64,000 nt of DNA from Vicinamibacterales bacterium (GCA_041394705.1 JAWKHS010000004.1:248001-312000), one strand, 5' to 3'. Positions 39,476 to 48,445 are shown, numbered from the stretch's first letter. Notes: generated from the letters alone by a model not told the origin. Numbers and translations: made by a program.

Positions 39476-40770
39476 ACCTTGGTGAGGCGGTGTCCGAGCT
39501 TTTCCTTCTTGGTCCGGAGGTATTTCCTGGTCGTCTCGGACGGCGGGATCTCGAGCGGCACCGAGGCGACCACCGACAGCCCGTACCCCTGCAGACCGAT
39601 GAACTTTCGCGGGTTGTTCGTGAGCAGGCGCATCGTCCGCACGCCGAGGTCCCGGAGCACTTGCGCGCCGATCCCGTAGTCCCGCTGGTCGGGCTTGAAC
39701 CCCAGGCGCTCGTTGGCCTCCACCGTGTCGAACCCCTCGTCCTGGAGGGCGTAGGCCTTGACCTTGTTGGCCAGGCCGATGCCCCGCCCCTCCTGGTTCA
39801 GGTAGAGCAGGACGCCTCGGCCCTCGGCCGCGATGCGCTGCATCGCCGCGTCCAGCTGCGGTCCGCAGTCGCACCGCGCCGAGTGGAAGACGTCTCCGGT
39901 CAGGCACTTGGAGTGCACCCGGACGAGCACGTTCTCGCCGTCGCCGATGTCGCCGCACACCAGCGCCACGTGCGTCTCGCCGTCCAGCGGACTCTCGTAG
40001 GCGTAGATCCGGAAACGCCCGTGAATCGTCGGCAGGCTGGCCACCGCCGCCCTCGTGACCAGGCGCTCGGTCCGCATCCGGTAGCGAATCAGATCCGCCA
40101 CCGTGATCATGGGCAGGCGGTGGCGGCGCGCGAAGCGGAGCAGGTCGGGGACGCGGGCCATCGATCCGTCGGCTTTCGCGATCTCGCAGATGACGCCCGC
40201 GGGGTACAGCCCGGCCGCGCGGGCCAGGTCCACCGCGGCTTCGGTCTGGCCGGCCCGCACGAGCACGCCGCCGTCGCGGGCCCGGAGCGGCAGCACGTGC
40301 CCGGGCCGGGCCAGATCGGCGGGCTTCGTCTTCGGGTCGATCGCGGTCCGGATCGTCCTGGCGCGGTCCGCCGCAGAGATGCCGGTCGTCACGCCGCGCC
40401 GTGCCTCGATGCCGATGCAGAAGGCGGTGCCGAAATTCGTGGTGTTGCGCCCGGCCGGCACCTGGAGCGGGATCTCGAGCTCGTCCAGCCGGTCCCCCGT
40501 CATCGGCAGGCAGATGAAGCCGCGTCCGTGGGTCATCATGAAGTTGATGACCTCCGGCGTGACCTTCTCCGCCGCGATGGTCAGGTCGCCTTCGTTCTCC
40601 CGGTCCTCGTCGTCGACGACGATCACCATGTCGCCGCGCCGAATGGCCGCCACGGCGTCCTCGACCGCCGCGAACGACCCGACGGAGGCGGCGGGGCGGC
40701 GGCGTGTCTGGCGACCGGCGGGGGTCGTGCGCGCGCGCCCGGTGGTCTTGCGGCTGGAGGTCTTGGCCAT
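39472..40770 (-). CDS. ribBA: Bifunctional RibBA (DHBP synthase / GTP cyclohydrolase II)
   Basis: 432 residues. N-terminal RibB domain (about 30-232) makes 3,4-dihydroxybutanone 4-phosphate; signatures VVDDEDRENEGDL and ARRGVTTGISAADRARTI. The motif normally reading GHTEA is GQTEA (Gln175, codon at 40246-40248); that His is a catalytic metal ligand in RibB, so RibB activity is in doubt. C-terminal RibA domain (about 240-432) has the zinc cysteines in CLTGDVFHSARCDCGPQL and the loop NQEGRGIGL, looking intact. Residues 1-28 are a basic, Ser/Thr-rich extension. Follows ribE by 9 nt in ribD-ribE-ribBA. Confidence 0.94.
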   Translation of the reverse strand: MAKTSSRKTTGRARTTPAGRQTRRRPAASVGSFAAVEDAVAAIRRGDMVIVVDDEDRENEGDLTIAAEKVTPEVINFMMTHGRGFICLPMTGDRLDELEIPLQVPAGRNTTNFGTAFCIGIEARRGVTTGISAADRARTIRTAIDPKTKPADLARPGHVLPLRARDGGVLVRAGQTEAAVDLARAAGLYPAGVICEIAKADGSMARVPDLLRFARRHRLPMITVADLIRYRMRTERLVTRAAVASLPTIHGRFRIYAYESPLDGETHVALVCGDIGDGENVLVRVHSKCLTGDVFHSARCDCGPQLDAAMQRIAAEGRGVLLYLNQEGRGIGLANKVKAYALQDEGFDTVEANERLGFKPDQRDYGIGAQVLRDLGVRTMRLLTNNPRKFIGLQGYGLSVVASVPLEIPPSETTRKYLRTKKEKLGHRLTKV

Positions 40771-40779
40771 GGCGAAGGG

Positions 40780-41391
40780 TTACCGTTTCTGTGCCTGTGG
40801 AAGGCCCGACGTCTCGATCGCGCGCTGGACGTACTTGCCGAGCACGTCGCACTCGAGATTCACGCGATCGCCGCGCTTCAAGTCGGCGAGCGTGGTGTGC
40901 GCGAGGGTGAAAGGAATGACCTGGATGTCGAAGCGCCGCTCGTCCAGTCCAGCCACGGTGAGGCTCACACCGTCGACGGCCACGCTGCCCTTGCGAATGA
41001 AGAGCGCCGCCAGCGACGGCGGAAACGCCACCGTGATCCACCGGCTCTCGCCTTCCTGCCGCACCTCGTCGACCACGCCAATGCCGTCTACGTGCCCGAG
41101 CACGAAGTGGCCCCCGAGGCGGGCGCCACTCTGCAGCGGACGTTCGAGGTTCACGCGCTGGCCGCGTGTCAGGCTCCCGAGGGTGGTGATCCGCGCGGTT
41201 TCGGGCCCGATGTCCGCGTGAACGCCGCCGTCGGCGGCGACGAGCGCCGTCAGGCACACACCCGACACGGCCAGGCTGTCGCCGGGATTCGTCTCGGCCG
41301 CGAGGCTCGTTTCGATCCGGACACGGTAGCCGCCAGCCATCGGCTTGATCTCGGCGAGGGAGCCGACGCTTTCAACGATCCCAGTGAACAT
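40780..41391 (-). CDS. ribE: Riboflavin synthase alpha chain
   Basis: Dismutates two lumazines to riboflavin. 203 residues made of two beta-barrel repeats, each with its hallmark: MFTGIVESVGSL at the start, GARLGGHFVLGHVDGIGVV, and in the second half VDGVSLTVAGL and FTLAHTTLADLKRGDRVNLE. The ATG starts the invariant MFTGIVE and lies inside the ribD 3' end (20-nt overlap). Confidence 0.96.
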   Translation of the reverse strand: MFTGIVESVGSLAEIKPMAGGYRVRIETSLAAETNPGDSLAVSGVCLTALVAADGGVHADIGPETARITTLGSLTRGQRVNLERPLQSGARLGGHFVLGHVDGIGVVDEVRQEGESRWITVAFPPSLAALFIRKGSVAVDGVSLTVAGLDERRFDIQVIPFTLAHTTLADLKRGDRVNLECDVLGKYVQRAIETSGLPQAQKR

Positions 41392-42454
41392 CGGCCTCCA
41401 ACCAGATGTCGTCGCCGCACGTCCTGGCCGACACCGCCGACAGGCGGGACCAGGGAATCCGCATGCCGTCGAACAGCCGCACGCCTCCATCGCCCAGCGT
41501 CCGCGGCGCCACGATCAGCCGCAGGCGGTCCACGAGCCCGGCGTCCCAGAAGGCCCGGTGGAGGATGGCGCCGCCCTCGACGAGCAGCGTGTGCACGCCG
41601 AGCCCGGCCAGCAGGCGCGCCGCCTCGTCGACCGATGCGGCGCCCATCACCCTCCCGCCCGCCGCCGTCACGGCGGCCACTCGGGCGCCGTCGTCACGGA
41701 CGATGGCGGGGTCGGCGAACATTATGACCTCACCACCGTCGGCGCGCGCGAAGAGCCTCGCCGTCGGCGGCGTCCGCAGCTGGTGGTCGAACACCACGCG
41801 CGTCAGCGGGCGGGCGCGGACCACGTCGCGGACCGTCAGCCTCGGGTCGTCGGCCAGCGCCGTGCCCACGCCGACTGCGATGGCGTCGGCCTCGGCCCGC
41901 AGACGCTGCGTCCGGCGCGCGGACGCCGCTCCCGAGATCGCCGTCGGCCGCCCGGGACACGCGGCGATGCGGCTGTCGCGGCTCGTCGCGGCCTTGACGA
42001 CCACCAGGGGGCGCCCGCGGTCGTGGACGATGTGATACGCCGCGTTCATCCGTCGCGCGGCTGCCTCTTCGAATCCGACGACGACGTCCAGACCCGCCGC
42101 GCGCAGGAGGGCCACGCCACGCCCCGCCACGGCCGGGAAGGGATCGATCGTGGCGACGACCACCTTGGCGACGCCGGCCGCGAGGATCCGGTCCGTGCAG
42201 GGGCCCGTCCGGCCCGTGTGGCAGCACGGTTCCAGCGTCACGTACAGCGTTCCGCCGCGGGCGCTCGCTCCGGCCGCGTCGAGCGCCACGACCTCCGCAT
42301 GCGCCTCACCCGCGCGGGCGTGGTGCCCCTGCCCCACCACGACGCCATCCGCGTCGACGACCACGGCCCCCACGAGCGGATTCGGGGCCGTGGCTCCGAG
42401 CGCCCGCTCCGCATGGAACAGGGCGCGGCGCATCATGGCGGTGTCGTCTACCAC
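41372..42454 (-). CDS. ribD: Bifunctional deaminase-reductase RibD
   Basis: Two steps of riboflavin synthesis after GTP cyclohydrolase II. 360 residues. N-terminal deaminase with zinc ligands in GEAHAEVVAL and EPCCHTGRTGPC; C-terminal reductase (about 150-360) with VVVKAATSRDSRIA, AVGVGTALADDPRLTVR and HTLLVEGGAILHRAFWDAGL. GTG start overlaps the ftsY stop by 7 nt; an ATG 18 nt downstream is an alternative. No FMN riboswitch precedes it because it is embedded in the ftsY transcript. Confidence 0.93.
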   Translation of the reverse strand: MVDDTAMMRRALFHAERALGATAPNPLVGAVVVDADGVVVGQGHHARAGEAHAEVVALDAAGASARGGTLYVTLEPCCHTGRTGPCTDRILAAGVAKVVVATIDPFPAVAGRGVALLRAAGLDVVVGFEEAAARRMNAAYHIVHDRGRPLVVVKAATSRDSRIAACPGRPTAISGAASARRTQRLRAEADAIAVGVGTALADDPRLTVRDVVRARPLTRVVFDHQLRTPPTARLFARADGGEVIMFADPAIVRDDGARVAAVTAAGGRVMGAASVDEAARLLAGLGVHTLLVEGGAILHRAFWDAGLVDRLRLIVAPRTLGDGGVRLFDGMRIPWSRLSAVSARTCGDDIWLEADVHWDR

Positions 42455-43374
42455 GTCGGTGCGAAGAGCGCGTCCACGTAGGCGCGCGCGTCGAAGGGCA
42501 CGAGGTCGTCGATCCCCTCGCCGACCCCGACATACCGGATGGGCAGGGACAGGTCGTGGGCGATCGCGACCGCGACCCCGCCCTTCGCCGTGCCATCGAG
42601 CTTCGTGAGGACGATGCCGGTCACGCCGGCGGTCGCCGCGAACTCACGCGCCTGCGCCAGCCCGTTCTGCCCGACCGTCGCGTCGAGCACGAGGAGGACG
42701 TCGTGCGGCGCCCCAGGGACCTCGCGGGCGGTGACACGCCGGATCTTGTCGAGTTCCGCCATCAGGTTGACACGCGTGTGCAGGCGGCCCGCCGTGTCCA
42801 CGATGACGGTGGCGACGTTGCGAGCCTTGGCGGCCGAGAGCGCGTCGTAGACGACGGCCGCGGCGTCGGAGCCCTCCTGGGCCCGGACGATGTCCACGCC
42901 GGCGCGGGTGGCCCAGATCTGAAGCTGGTCCACGGCGGCCGCGCGGAACGTGTCCGCCGCGCAGATGAGCGTGGACCGACCCTCGGCGCGCTCGCGGTGG
43001 GCCAGCTTGCCGACCGTCGTCGTCTTGCCGGTGCCGTTCACGCCGACGACGAGCGTGACGTACGGGCCGGAGGCGGGACGCACCGGCGGCGCCGGCACGG
43101 ACTCGAAGATGCGCATCAGCTCCGCGTCGACGGCAGCGCGCAGGCCGCCTTGCCCGCGGCCCCTGGCTCGCACGCCGTCCAGAAGCCTTGAGGTCGCGGC
43201 CAGGCCCACGTCCGCCCCGAGGAGCAGCTCTTCGAGCGCCTCGAGCGTGTCGACGTCGAGGCCGCCGGCGGGACGCTCGGGCGCGTCCACGCGGCCAGCG
43301 ATCTCGTCGAATCGACGCGCGAGCCGCTCGCTGGTGCGGGCGAGCCCCTGTTTCAGGCGATCGAACAGCCCCAT
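42448..43374 (-). CDS. ftsY: Signal recognition particle receptor FtsY
   Basis: Membrane-associated GTPase receptor for Ffh. 308 residues, short form without a long acidic N-terminal region. NG domain motifs: VVGVNGTGKTTTVGKLAHR, CAADTFRAAAVDQLQIWATR, VDTAGRLHTRVNLMAEL, TKLDGTAKGG and YVGVGEGIDDLVPFD. ATG has a TGC-TAAGAT extended -10 ending 7 nt upstream, so it likely begins its own nearly leaderless transcript running into ribD-ribE-ribBA. Confidence 0.96.
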   Translation of the reverse strand: MGLFDRLKQGLARTSERLARRFDEIAGRVDAPERPAGGLDVDTLEALEELLLGADVGLAATSRLLDGVRARGRGQGGLRAAVDAELMRIFESVPAPPVRPASGPYVTLVVGVNGTGKTTTVGKLAHRERAEGRSTLICAADTFRAAAVDQLQIWATRAGVDIVRAQEGSDAAAVVYDALSAAKARNVATVIVDTAGRLHTRVNLMAELDKIRRVTAREVPGAPHDVLLVLDATVGQNGLAQAREFAATAGVTGIVLTKLDGTAKGGVAVAIAHDLSLPIRYVGVGEGIDDLVPFDARAYVDALFAPTW

Positions 43375-43381
43375 CCCGCCG

Positions 43382-43387
43382 ATCTTA
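43382..43387 (-). promoter_or_regulatory. Extended -10 box of ftsY
   Basis: TGC-TAAGAT on the minus strand, ending 7 nt before the ftsY ATG; no -35 match. Predicts transcription starting at or next to the start codon. Confidence 0.45.
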
Positions 43388-43423
43388 GCAGTCCCCCGGC
43401 GAAGGCTCGCCCCGGACGCGCCG

Positions 43424-44422
43424 TCAGTCGGCCTCGGCGCGCTGGCGGCGGCCCATCAGACCGGCCACCGCATCGGCGGCACTGGTGTGCCCGTGCAGGA
43501 TGGCCTCCACCTGCTCGGTGATCGGGAGTTCGACGCCGAGCTGCCGGCCCAGGGCCAGGGCGACCGGGGTGGTCGAGACGCCCTCGGCCACCATCTTCAT
43601 GCCGGCGACGATCTCGCCGAGCGCCCGGCCCTTGGCCAGTTCGAGGCCGACGTGCCGGTTCCGGCTCAGGCCGCCCGTGCACGTCAGGACGAGGTCGCCC
43701 ATGCCGGACAGGCCCGCCAGCGTCTCGCGGTCGCCACCGGCCGCGACGGCGAGCCGCGAGATCTCGGCCAGCCCCCGGGTGATGAGCGCGGCCAGCGCGT
43801 TGTGGCCGAGACCGAGCCCCTCGACGACGCCCGCGGCGATCGCGATGACGTTCTTCAGGGCGCCGCCGAGCTCGACGCCCGTGACGTCGCTGCTGCCGTA
43901 CAGCCGCATCGCGCCGCTGCGGAACTCGTCCTGCACGTGACAGACGGCGGCGGTGTTTCCGGACGCCACGACCACCACTGTCGGTAGGGACCGTGCGAGT
44001 TCGAAGGCGAAACTCGGGCCCGACAGCACCGCCACTTCCTGCACGGCCGGCCACTCCTGGCGGATGACTTCCGACATGCGGAGGTTCGAACCGGCCTCGA
44101 GCCCCTTGGTGGCGCTCAGGACGATGGCCGAGGGCAGCAGGAACGAGCCGCTCGCCGCCAGCACGCGCCGCAGCCCATGCGAGGGCACCGCCAGCACGAC
44201 GAACTGCGCGTCTCCCAGCGCCTGGTCGAGCGCCTGGGTGGGGATCAGCGTCGACGGGAACGGCACGTCCGGCAGGTAGGTCGGGTTCGCTCCGCGGAGC
44301 TGCATTTCGGACACCAGGGCGGGATCGCGCGCCCAGAGGTGGACCCGGTGGCCGATGCGGGCCAGGTGCACGGCGAGCGCCGTCCCCCAGCTGCCGGCGC
44401 CGATGACGGCCACGCTACGCAT
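43424..44422 (-). CDS. gpsA: Glycerol-3-phosphate dehydrogenase (NAD(P)+)
   Basis: Makes sn-glycerol 3-phosphate for phospholipids. 332 residues: Rossmann loop VAVIGAGSWGTALAVHLARI, LSATKGLE, VLSGPSFAFELARSLPT, catalytic Lys in GALKNVIAIAAGVVEGLGLG, and GLSGMGDLVLTCTG. ATG has GGAGG 5 nt upstream within the plsY 3' end (8-nt overlap). PlsY, the acyltransferase that uses its product, is directly upstream. Confidence 0.96.
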   Translation of the reverse strand: MRSVAVIGAGSWGTALAVHLARIGHRVHLWARDPALVSEMQLRGANPTYLPDVPFPSTLIPTQALDQALGDAQFVVLAVPSHGLRRVLAASGSFLLPSAIVLSATKGLEAGSNLRMSEVIRQEWPAVQEVAVLSGPSFAFELARSLPTVVVVASGNTAAVCHVQDEFRSGAMRLYGSSDVTGVELGGALKNVIAIAAGVVEGLGLGHNALAALITRGLAEISRLAVAAGGDRETLAGLSGMGDLVLTCTGGLSRNRHVGLELAKGRALGEIVAGMKMVAEGVSTTPVALALGRQLGVELPITEQVEAILHGHTSAADAVAGLMGRRQRAEAD

Positions 44423-45008
44423 CCCTGCCTCCACGCACGATCGACCGCTCCGTCCCCTCGCGCAGGCGCGAGAGGTTCCCGCGGTGCCGCCAGATGACGA
44501 GGGCGGCCGTCACGGCCGCGCCAATCGCGACCGCCGGCGAAGCCGGCGTGAAGCCCGCGACGATTGGCAGGGTCACGCTCGCCGCAACCGATCCCAGCGA
44601 CACGATGCCCGTCGCCCAGACCGTGAGCGCGAAGGCCGCGGCTGCGGCCACGGTGGCGGCCGGCGCCAGCACCGCGAAGGCGCCGCACGCCGTGGCCACG
44701 CCCTTGCCTCCCCGTCCCTTCAGCCATACGGGGTACACGTGCCCGGCCACGGCGGCCACGCCGGCCGTCACGACCTCCAGGTCCGCGGCGCCCACCCGCG
44801 CGGCGACCAGCACGGCCGCGGCGCCCTTCACGAGGTCGATCGTCATGACCGCGAGGCCCAGACGCAGGCCCGAGACGCGGTACATGTTGGTCGCTCCGAC
44901 GTTGCCGCTCCCGACACGCCGGAGGTCCACACCCGCCAGCCGCCGCCCTGCGAGAAAGCCGAGCGGCAGCGAGCCGATGAGATAGCCGAGCAGGCTGGCG
45001 CCGATCAC
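44415..45008 (-). CDS. plsY: Acyl-phosphate glycerol-3-phosphate acyltransferase PlsY
   Basis: Integral membrane enzyme making 1-acyl-glycerol 3-phosphate. 197 residues with about five transmembrane helices. The three family motifs are visible: GSLPLGFLAGRRLAG then RRVGSGNVGATNMYR, HVYPVWLKGRGGKGVATACG, and WRHRGNLSRLREGTE. GTG start overlaps the cinA stop (GTGA). Coupled to gpsA downstream. Confidence 0.95.
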   Translation of the reverse strand: MIGASLLGYLIGSLPLGFLAGRRLAGVDLRRVGSGNVGATNMYRVSGLRLGLAVMTIDLVKGAAAVLVAARVGAADLEVVTAGVAAVAGHVYPVWLKGRGGKGVATACGAFAVLAPAATVAAAAAFALTVWATGIVSLGSVAASVTLPIVAGFTPASPAVAIGAAVTAALVIWRHRGNLSRLREGTERSIVRGGRDA

Positions 45009-46291
45009 GTGGACACACCCGACGCGACATGGCGGCGCACCATGTCCAGCACCGTCGTGGCCGCCAGCGCCTTGACGAGCGCTCGATCCCCCGTGAACCG
45101 GGCCGTGCGCGTCACGGTGCCCCCCGGCCCCGTCACGGCGAAACACACCAGTCCCACCGGCTTCTCCGGCGTGGCGCCGCCGGGGCCCGCGATGCCGGTG
45201 ACGGCCGCCGCCACGTCCACCCCGGATCGCCGACGGGCCCCTTCCGCCATGGCCACGGCCACCGGCTCGCTGACCGCTCCGTGGGCAGCCAGGAGATCGG
45301 GCGCCACGCCGAGGCACGCCGTCTTGGCCTCGTTGCTGTAGGCGACGACGGCCCGCTCGACGTAACCGCTCGCACCGGGTACATCGGTGAGGCGCGAGGT
45401 GACGAGGCCGCCCGTGCAGGACTCCGCGAGCGCGATGCGCCACTGCCGCGCCTGCAGGAGCCGGCCGACGGCGGCCTCGAGCGAGGCCCCGTCCACCGAC
45501 ACGACGTCGTCGCCGAGGACGGCCGCGAGTTGACCGACCTTGTCCTCCAGCCGCCGGGCGCCGTCCGCGGCGTCGGCGCCCGCGGTGGACAGGTGCAATT
45601 CCACGACCCCCACGCTGGCCAGGATCGTCGTCTCGACGGGCGGACGCTCGTCGCGCCACGGCACGTACAGCGGCGCGACGCGCTCGTCCACCCACGACTC
45701 GCTCCGGCCGGCCACGACGATCGAGCGCTGCTGGGTCAGGCTCGCGCCCCATCGCGGCACCACGTGCGCCGCAAGCGCGGCGTCGAGCATCGGCCGCATT
45801 TCGCGAGGGGGGCCGGGCAGCAGCAGCACCGCCTTTCCTTCAACGGGAATCCACAGGCCCGGCGCCGTGCCGTTGATGTTGGGGACGACGGTGGCGCCGG
45901 CCGGCACCATCGCCTGGCGGCGGTTGATCTCGGGCATCGTCATGCCGCGGCGGCCGAACCGCTGGCGAATCCCATCGAGCACGCCCTCGTCCTCGAGGAG
46001 CGGCAGGGAGAGCACCGACGCGACGGCCGTCCGGGTCCGATCGTCGTCGGTCGGCCCCAGGCCCCCGGTGCAGACGACCAGATCCACCCGCGACAGCGCG
46101 TGGCCCAGGGCAGCCGTGAGCGCCCGCAGGTCGTCACCGACGACGCTCGTCCACTCGACCTGCAGGCCGTGGGTCTGCAGCGTGGCGGCGATGTGGGGCG
46201 AGTTGGTGTCGGCACGGCCCAGCGTGAGGAGCTCGCTGCCCACGGCGAGGACCGCGGCGCGGACGGCGGGACGTCCGTCTAGGTCAGCCAT
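45005..46291 (-). CDS. cinA: CinA-like nicotinamide-nucleotide amidase / competence-damage protein
   Basis: 428 residues, two domains. N-terminal MoaB-like COG1058 domain (about 10-180: AAVLAVGSELLTLGRADTNS, VVCTGGLGPTDDDRTRTAVA), linker, and C-terminal PncC domain (about 275-425: LAESCTGGLVTSRLTDVPGA, VVAYSNEAKTACLGV, VTGIAGPGGATPEKPVGLV) that deamidates NMN in NAD recycling. ATG lies inside the pgpA 3' end (13-nt overlap). Often found next to pgpA, as here. Confidence 0.93.
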   Translation of the reverse strand: MADLDGRPAVRAAVLAVGSELLTLGRADTNSPHIAATLQTHGLQVEWTSVVGDDLRALTAALGHALSRVDLVVCTGGLGPTDDDRTRTAVASVLSLPLLEDEGVLDGIRQRFGRRGMTMPEINRRQAMVPAGATVVPNINGTAPGLWIPVEGKAVLLLPGPPREMRPMLDAALAAHVVPRWGASLTQQRSIVVAGRSESWVDERVAPLYVPWRDERPPVETTILASVGVVELHLSTAGADAADGARRLEDKVGQLAAVLGDDVVSVDGASLEAAVGRLLQARQWRIALAESCTGGLVTSRLTDVPGASGYVERAVVAYSNEAKTACLGVAPDLLAAHGAVSEPVAVAMAEGARRRSGVDVAAAVTGIAGPGGATPEKPVGLVCFAVTGPGGTVTRTARFTGDRALVKALAATTVLDMVRRHVASGVST

Positions 46292-46746
46292 CCGGGGAGG
46301 AGCCACCGCAGGGCCCACAGGGCCACCCAGGCATACGCACCGGCGGCGAGGTCGTCGAGCATGATGCCCCACCCGCCGTGCGCCTTCTCGAGCTGCCGCG
46401 CAGGGGGCGGCTTCACGATGTCGAAGACCCGGAAGAGCAGGAAGCCCGCGACGGCGGAGGCCATGGTCAAGGGCGCGGCCACGAGCGTCACGCACATGCC
46501 CATGACCTCGTCGATGACGACCGGCCCGGGGTCCGTCGTCCCCAGGTGGCGCTCCGCCTGGGTCGCGGCCCAGGCGCCCAGGACCAGCAGGACGCCCGAC
46601 ACGGCCAGTTCACCGCCGATTCCGAGGCCTCCGGCCCGAAGCGCGGCCCAGAGCACGACGCCCACGGCCGATCCGACGGTCCCGGGCGCGATCGGGAAGT
46701 ACCCGGAATAGCCTGCGGTCGCGACGGCGAGCGCCAGCCCCTTCAC
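46279..46746 (-). CDS. pgpA: Phosphatidylglycerophosphatase A
   Basis: Membrane phosphatase producing phosphatidylglycerol. 155 residues, three to four transmembrane helices; signatures YFPIAPGTVGSAVGV, DPGPVVIDEVMGM, and FRVFDIVKPPPARQLEKAHG with GIMLDDLAAG. GTG start overlaps the RDD gene stop (GTGA). Confidence 0.94.
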   Translation of the reverse strand: MKGLALAVATAGYSGYFPIAPGTVGSAVGVVLWAALRAGGLGIGGELAVSGVLLVLGAWAATQAERHLGTTDPGPVVIDEVMGMCVTLVAAPLTMASAVAGFLLFRVFDIVKPPPARQLEKAHGGWGIMLDDLAAGAYAWVALWALRWLLPGWLT

Positions 46747-47564
46747 GCCCGGACCTTCACGACGTGGGTATCGGCGACGTGGTCGTGCAGGGCCCGGCGG
46801 TCCGAGCGGAGCGCCGCCGAGCCCAGCCCCGCGCCAAGCGACAGCATCGACGCCGCCACGCGGACGAAGGCGCGCGCCACGGTGAGCGTCTCGTCCACGC
46901 CCTCCACACGGAGTCCGAACGCCATCTTGCCGAGCGTCTGTCCGCCTTGCGCGGTGAAGACCAGGAGGTAGGCGACATCCAGCCCGACGAGGAAGACGGC
47001 GAGCGGCACCAGCGGCAACGTGAGCAGTTCGATCAGGGGCACTCCGGCCAGCTGCGCCGTCAAGTACACCACCGTCAGATCGACGACGGCCAGCAATCCG
47101 ATGTCGAGGGCCGCCGCGCCGATCCGTGCCGACACCGACGCGAGCATCGGGGCGGAATCGCCGGCATCTCCGGCAGGCGCGGCCTCCGCCTCGTCGGCGA
47201 GGGGCACGAGCGTCGGCCGGGAGCGGACCAGGCGTGGACCGCCACGCGTACGCGGGCGCTCCGCCGCCGCGCGGCGGACGGCCAGCGGCGCGCCGGCCGG
47301 CGGTGGCAGCGGGTCGGAGAAGAGCGACGGCACGCGGCTCTCGATCTCGCGAAGCGGCAGATCCTCCGCGCCGACGGCAACCGCGGGCGGCGCAGGGTCG
47401 AGGGCGAGGTTCGTCAGCGTGTCGTCAGCGGCGGGCGGGACGGGCGGAGCCAGGTCCACGGGCATCGCCTGCACGCCATCGCTCATCAACGAGAAGTCGT
47501 AGCCGCAGTGGCGGCAGCGGTCCGTGGACTCGAAGCCGACATAGGCGCACTTCGGGCACTTCAC
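46743..47564 (-). CDS. Zinc-ribbon and RDD-domain membrane protein
   Basis: 273 residues: an N-terminal zinc ribbon (CPKC near residue 3 and CRHC near residue 18), a long Pro/Ala-rich linker (about 35-135), and a C-terminal RDD membrane domain (about 140-273: SARIGAAALDIGLLAVVDLT, GGQTLGKMAFGLRV and SDRRALHDHVADTHVV). RDD proteins are poorly understood, some being ion antiporters. GTG start overlaps the preceding gene stop (GTGA). Confidence 0.85.
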   Translation of the reverse strand: MKCPKCAYVGFESTDRCRHCGYDFSLMSDGVQAMPVDLAPPVPPAADDTLTNLALDPAPPAVAVGAEDLPLREIESRVPSLFSDPLPPPAGAPLAVRRAAAERPRTRGGPRLVRSRPTLVPLADEAEAAPAGDAGDSAPMLASVSARIGAAALDIGLLAVVDLTVVYLTAQLAGVPLIELLTLPLVPLAVFLVGLDVAYLLVFTAQGGQTLGKMAFGLRVEGVDETLTVARAFVRVAASMLSLGAGLGSAALRSDRRALHDHVADTHVVKVRA

Positions 47565-48340
47565 GGCCGGGCCCGCTCCCCGGCCACGTCGGCCGACCGC
47601 AGGAGCTCGCGCTGGATCCGGATGCGCAGGGCCTGGGCATCGGCGTAGGCGCTGTCGCCCAGCGGAATCTGCTCCAGGGTCGCCAGCGCGTCGGGCAACT
47701 TCCCGGCTTCGAAGAGGCGGCGGGCGCGCAGCAGGTGCGCGTCGGCCGCGGCTGGCACGGGCAACGGGGCGGCGAGGACTTCGGGGGACGCCGCCACCCG
47801 TCCTGGCGCGGGCGCCGCGCCGGCCAGATACAGGGCCGCGGCGGACGCCACGGCCACCACCGTGGCCAGCGCCCATGCGCCCATCGCCCTGGCGCCGCCG
47901 CCCTTGCGCGGCGGCACGACCCGCGCACGTGCGACCAGGTCGTCACCGGATCCGACGAGGGGCCGATCCAGCAGCCCGATCCGGTGCAGCACCGGCAACG
48001 CCTGCTCGTGCGGCGCGCCGCGCTCGATGGCTGCCGTCAGCAGCTGGCGGGCGCGATCGACCTCGCCGTGATCGAAGGCCTGGAGGCCTTCGTGCACCAG
48101 CCCCTCGGACTCCCGCTGTCGCTCCGCCTGCGCGCGACGCGCGCGGTCGATGTACGCCCGGGCACGATCGTTCGTGCGGTCGAGGAAGAGCACGCGGGTC
48201 CAGACGTTGACCGCCTGATCCATCCGGCCGGCGAAGTACTCGTCGAGACCAGACACGAGCAGCTGCTCGATCCGGGCATCGCGCTCGGCGATGGTGAGCG
48301 ATTCGGAATGGAGTGACTCGCCGGGTGTCGGGTCCACCAT
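47561..48340 (-). CDS. Membrane-anchored TPR-like protein
   Basis: 259 residues: N-terminal helical repeats (about 20-125: LLVSGLDEYFAGRMDQAVNV, EGLVHEGLQAFDHGEVDRAR), a basic stretch, one transmembrane helix (about 153-173) and a C-terminal helical part (about 198-259). Function unknown; likely a membrane scaffold working with the RDD protein it overlaps by 4 nt. First gene of the long leftward run; a TGC-TATACT extended -10 lies 17 nt before its ATG. Confidence 0.75.
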   Translation of the reverse strand: MVDPTPGESLHSESLTIAERDARIEQLLVSGLDEYFAGRMDQAVNVWTRVLFLDRTNDRARAYIDRARRAQAERQRESEGLVHEGLQAFDHGEVDRARQLLTAAIERGAPHEQALPVLHRIGLLDRPLVGSGDDLVARARVVPPRKGGGARAMGAWALATVVAVASAAALYLAGAAPAPGRVAASPEVLAAPLPVPAAADAHLLRARRLFEAGKLPDALATLEQIPLGDSAYADAQALRIRIQRELLRSADVAGERARP

Positions 48341-48357
48341 GCGTGCAGATCAGCGCA

Positions 48358-48363
48358 AGTATA
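48358..48363 (-). promoter_or_regulatory. Extended -10 box of the leftward TPR-RDD-pgpA operon
   Basis: TGC-TATACT on the minus strand, 17 nt before the ATG at 48340; leader about 10 nt. Confidence 0.45.
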
Positions 48364-48433
48364 GCAGGCCGCGTCGTCGGACGGCCTCGCGTCACCGTCG
48401 CCGCGAGGCCGCACACCCGGCCGGGCGGTGTGG

Positions 48434-48439
48434 TACAAA
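48434..48439 (+). promoter_or_regulatory. Extended -10 box at the formiminotransferase start
   Basis: TGG-TACAAA followed by exactly 6 nt and the GTG start codon; fits the leaderless pattern seen at lolA, the GHMP kinase and tatA. Hexamer is a weaker match than the others. Confidence 0.35.
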
Positions 48440-48445
48440 CCGCCC

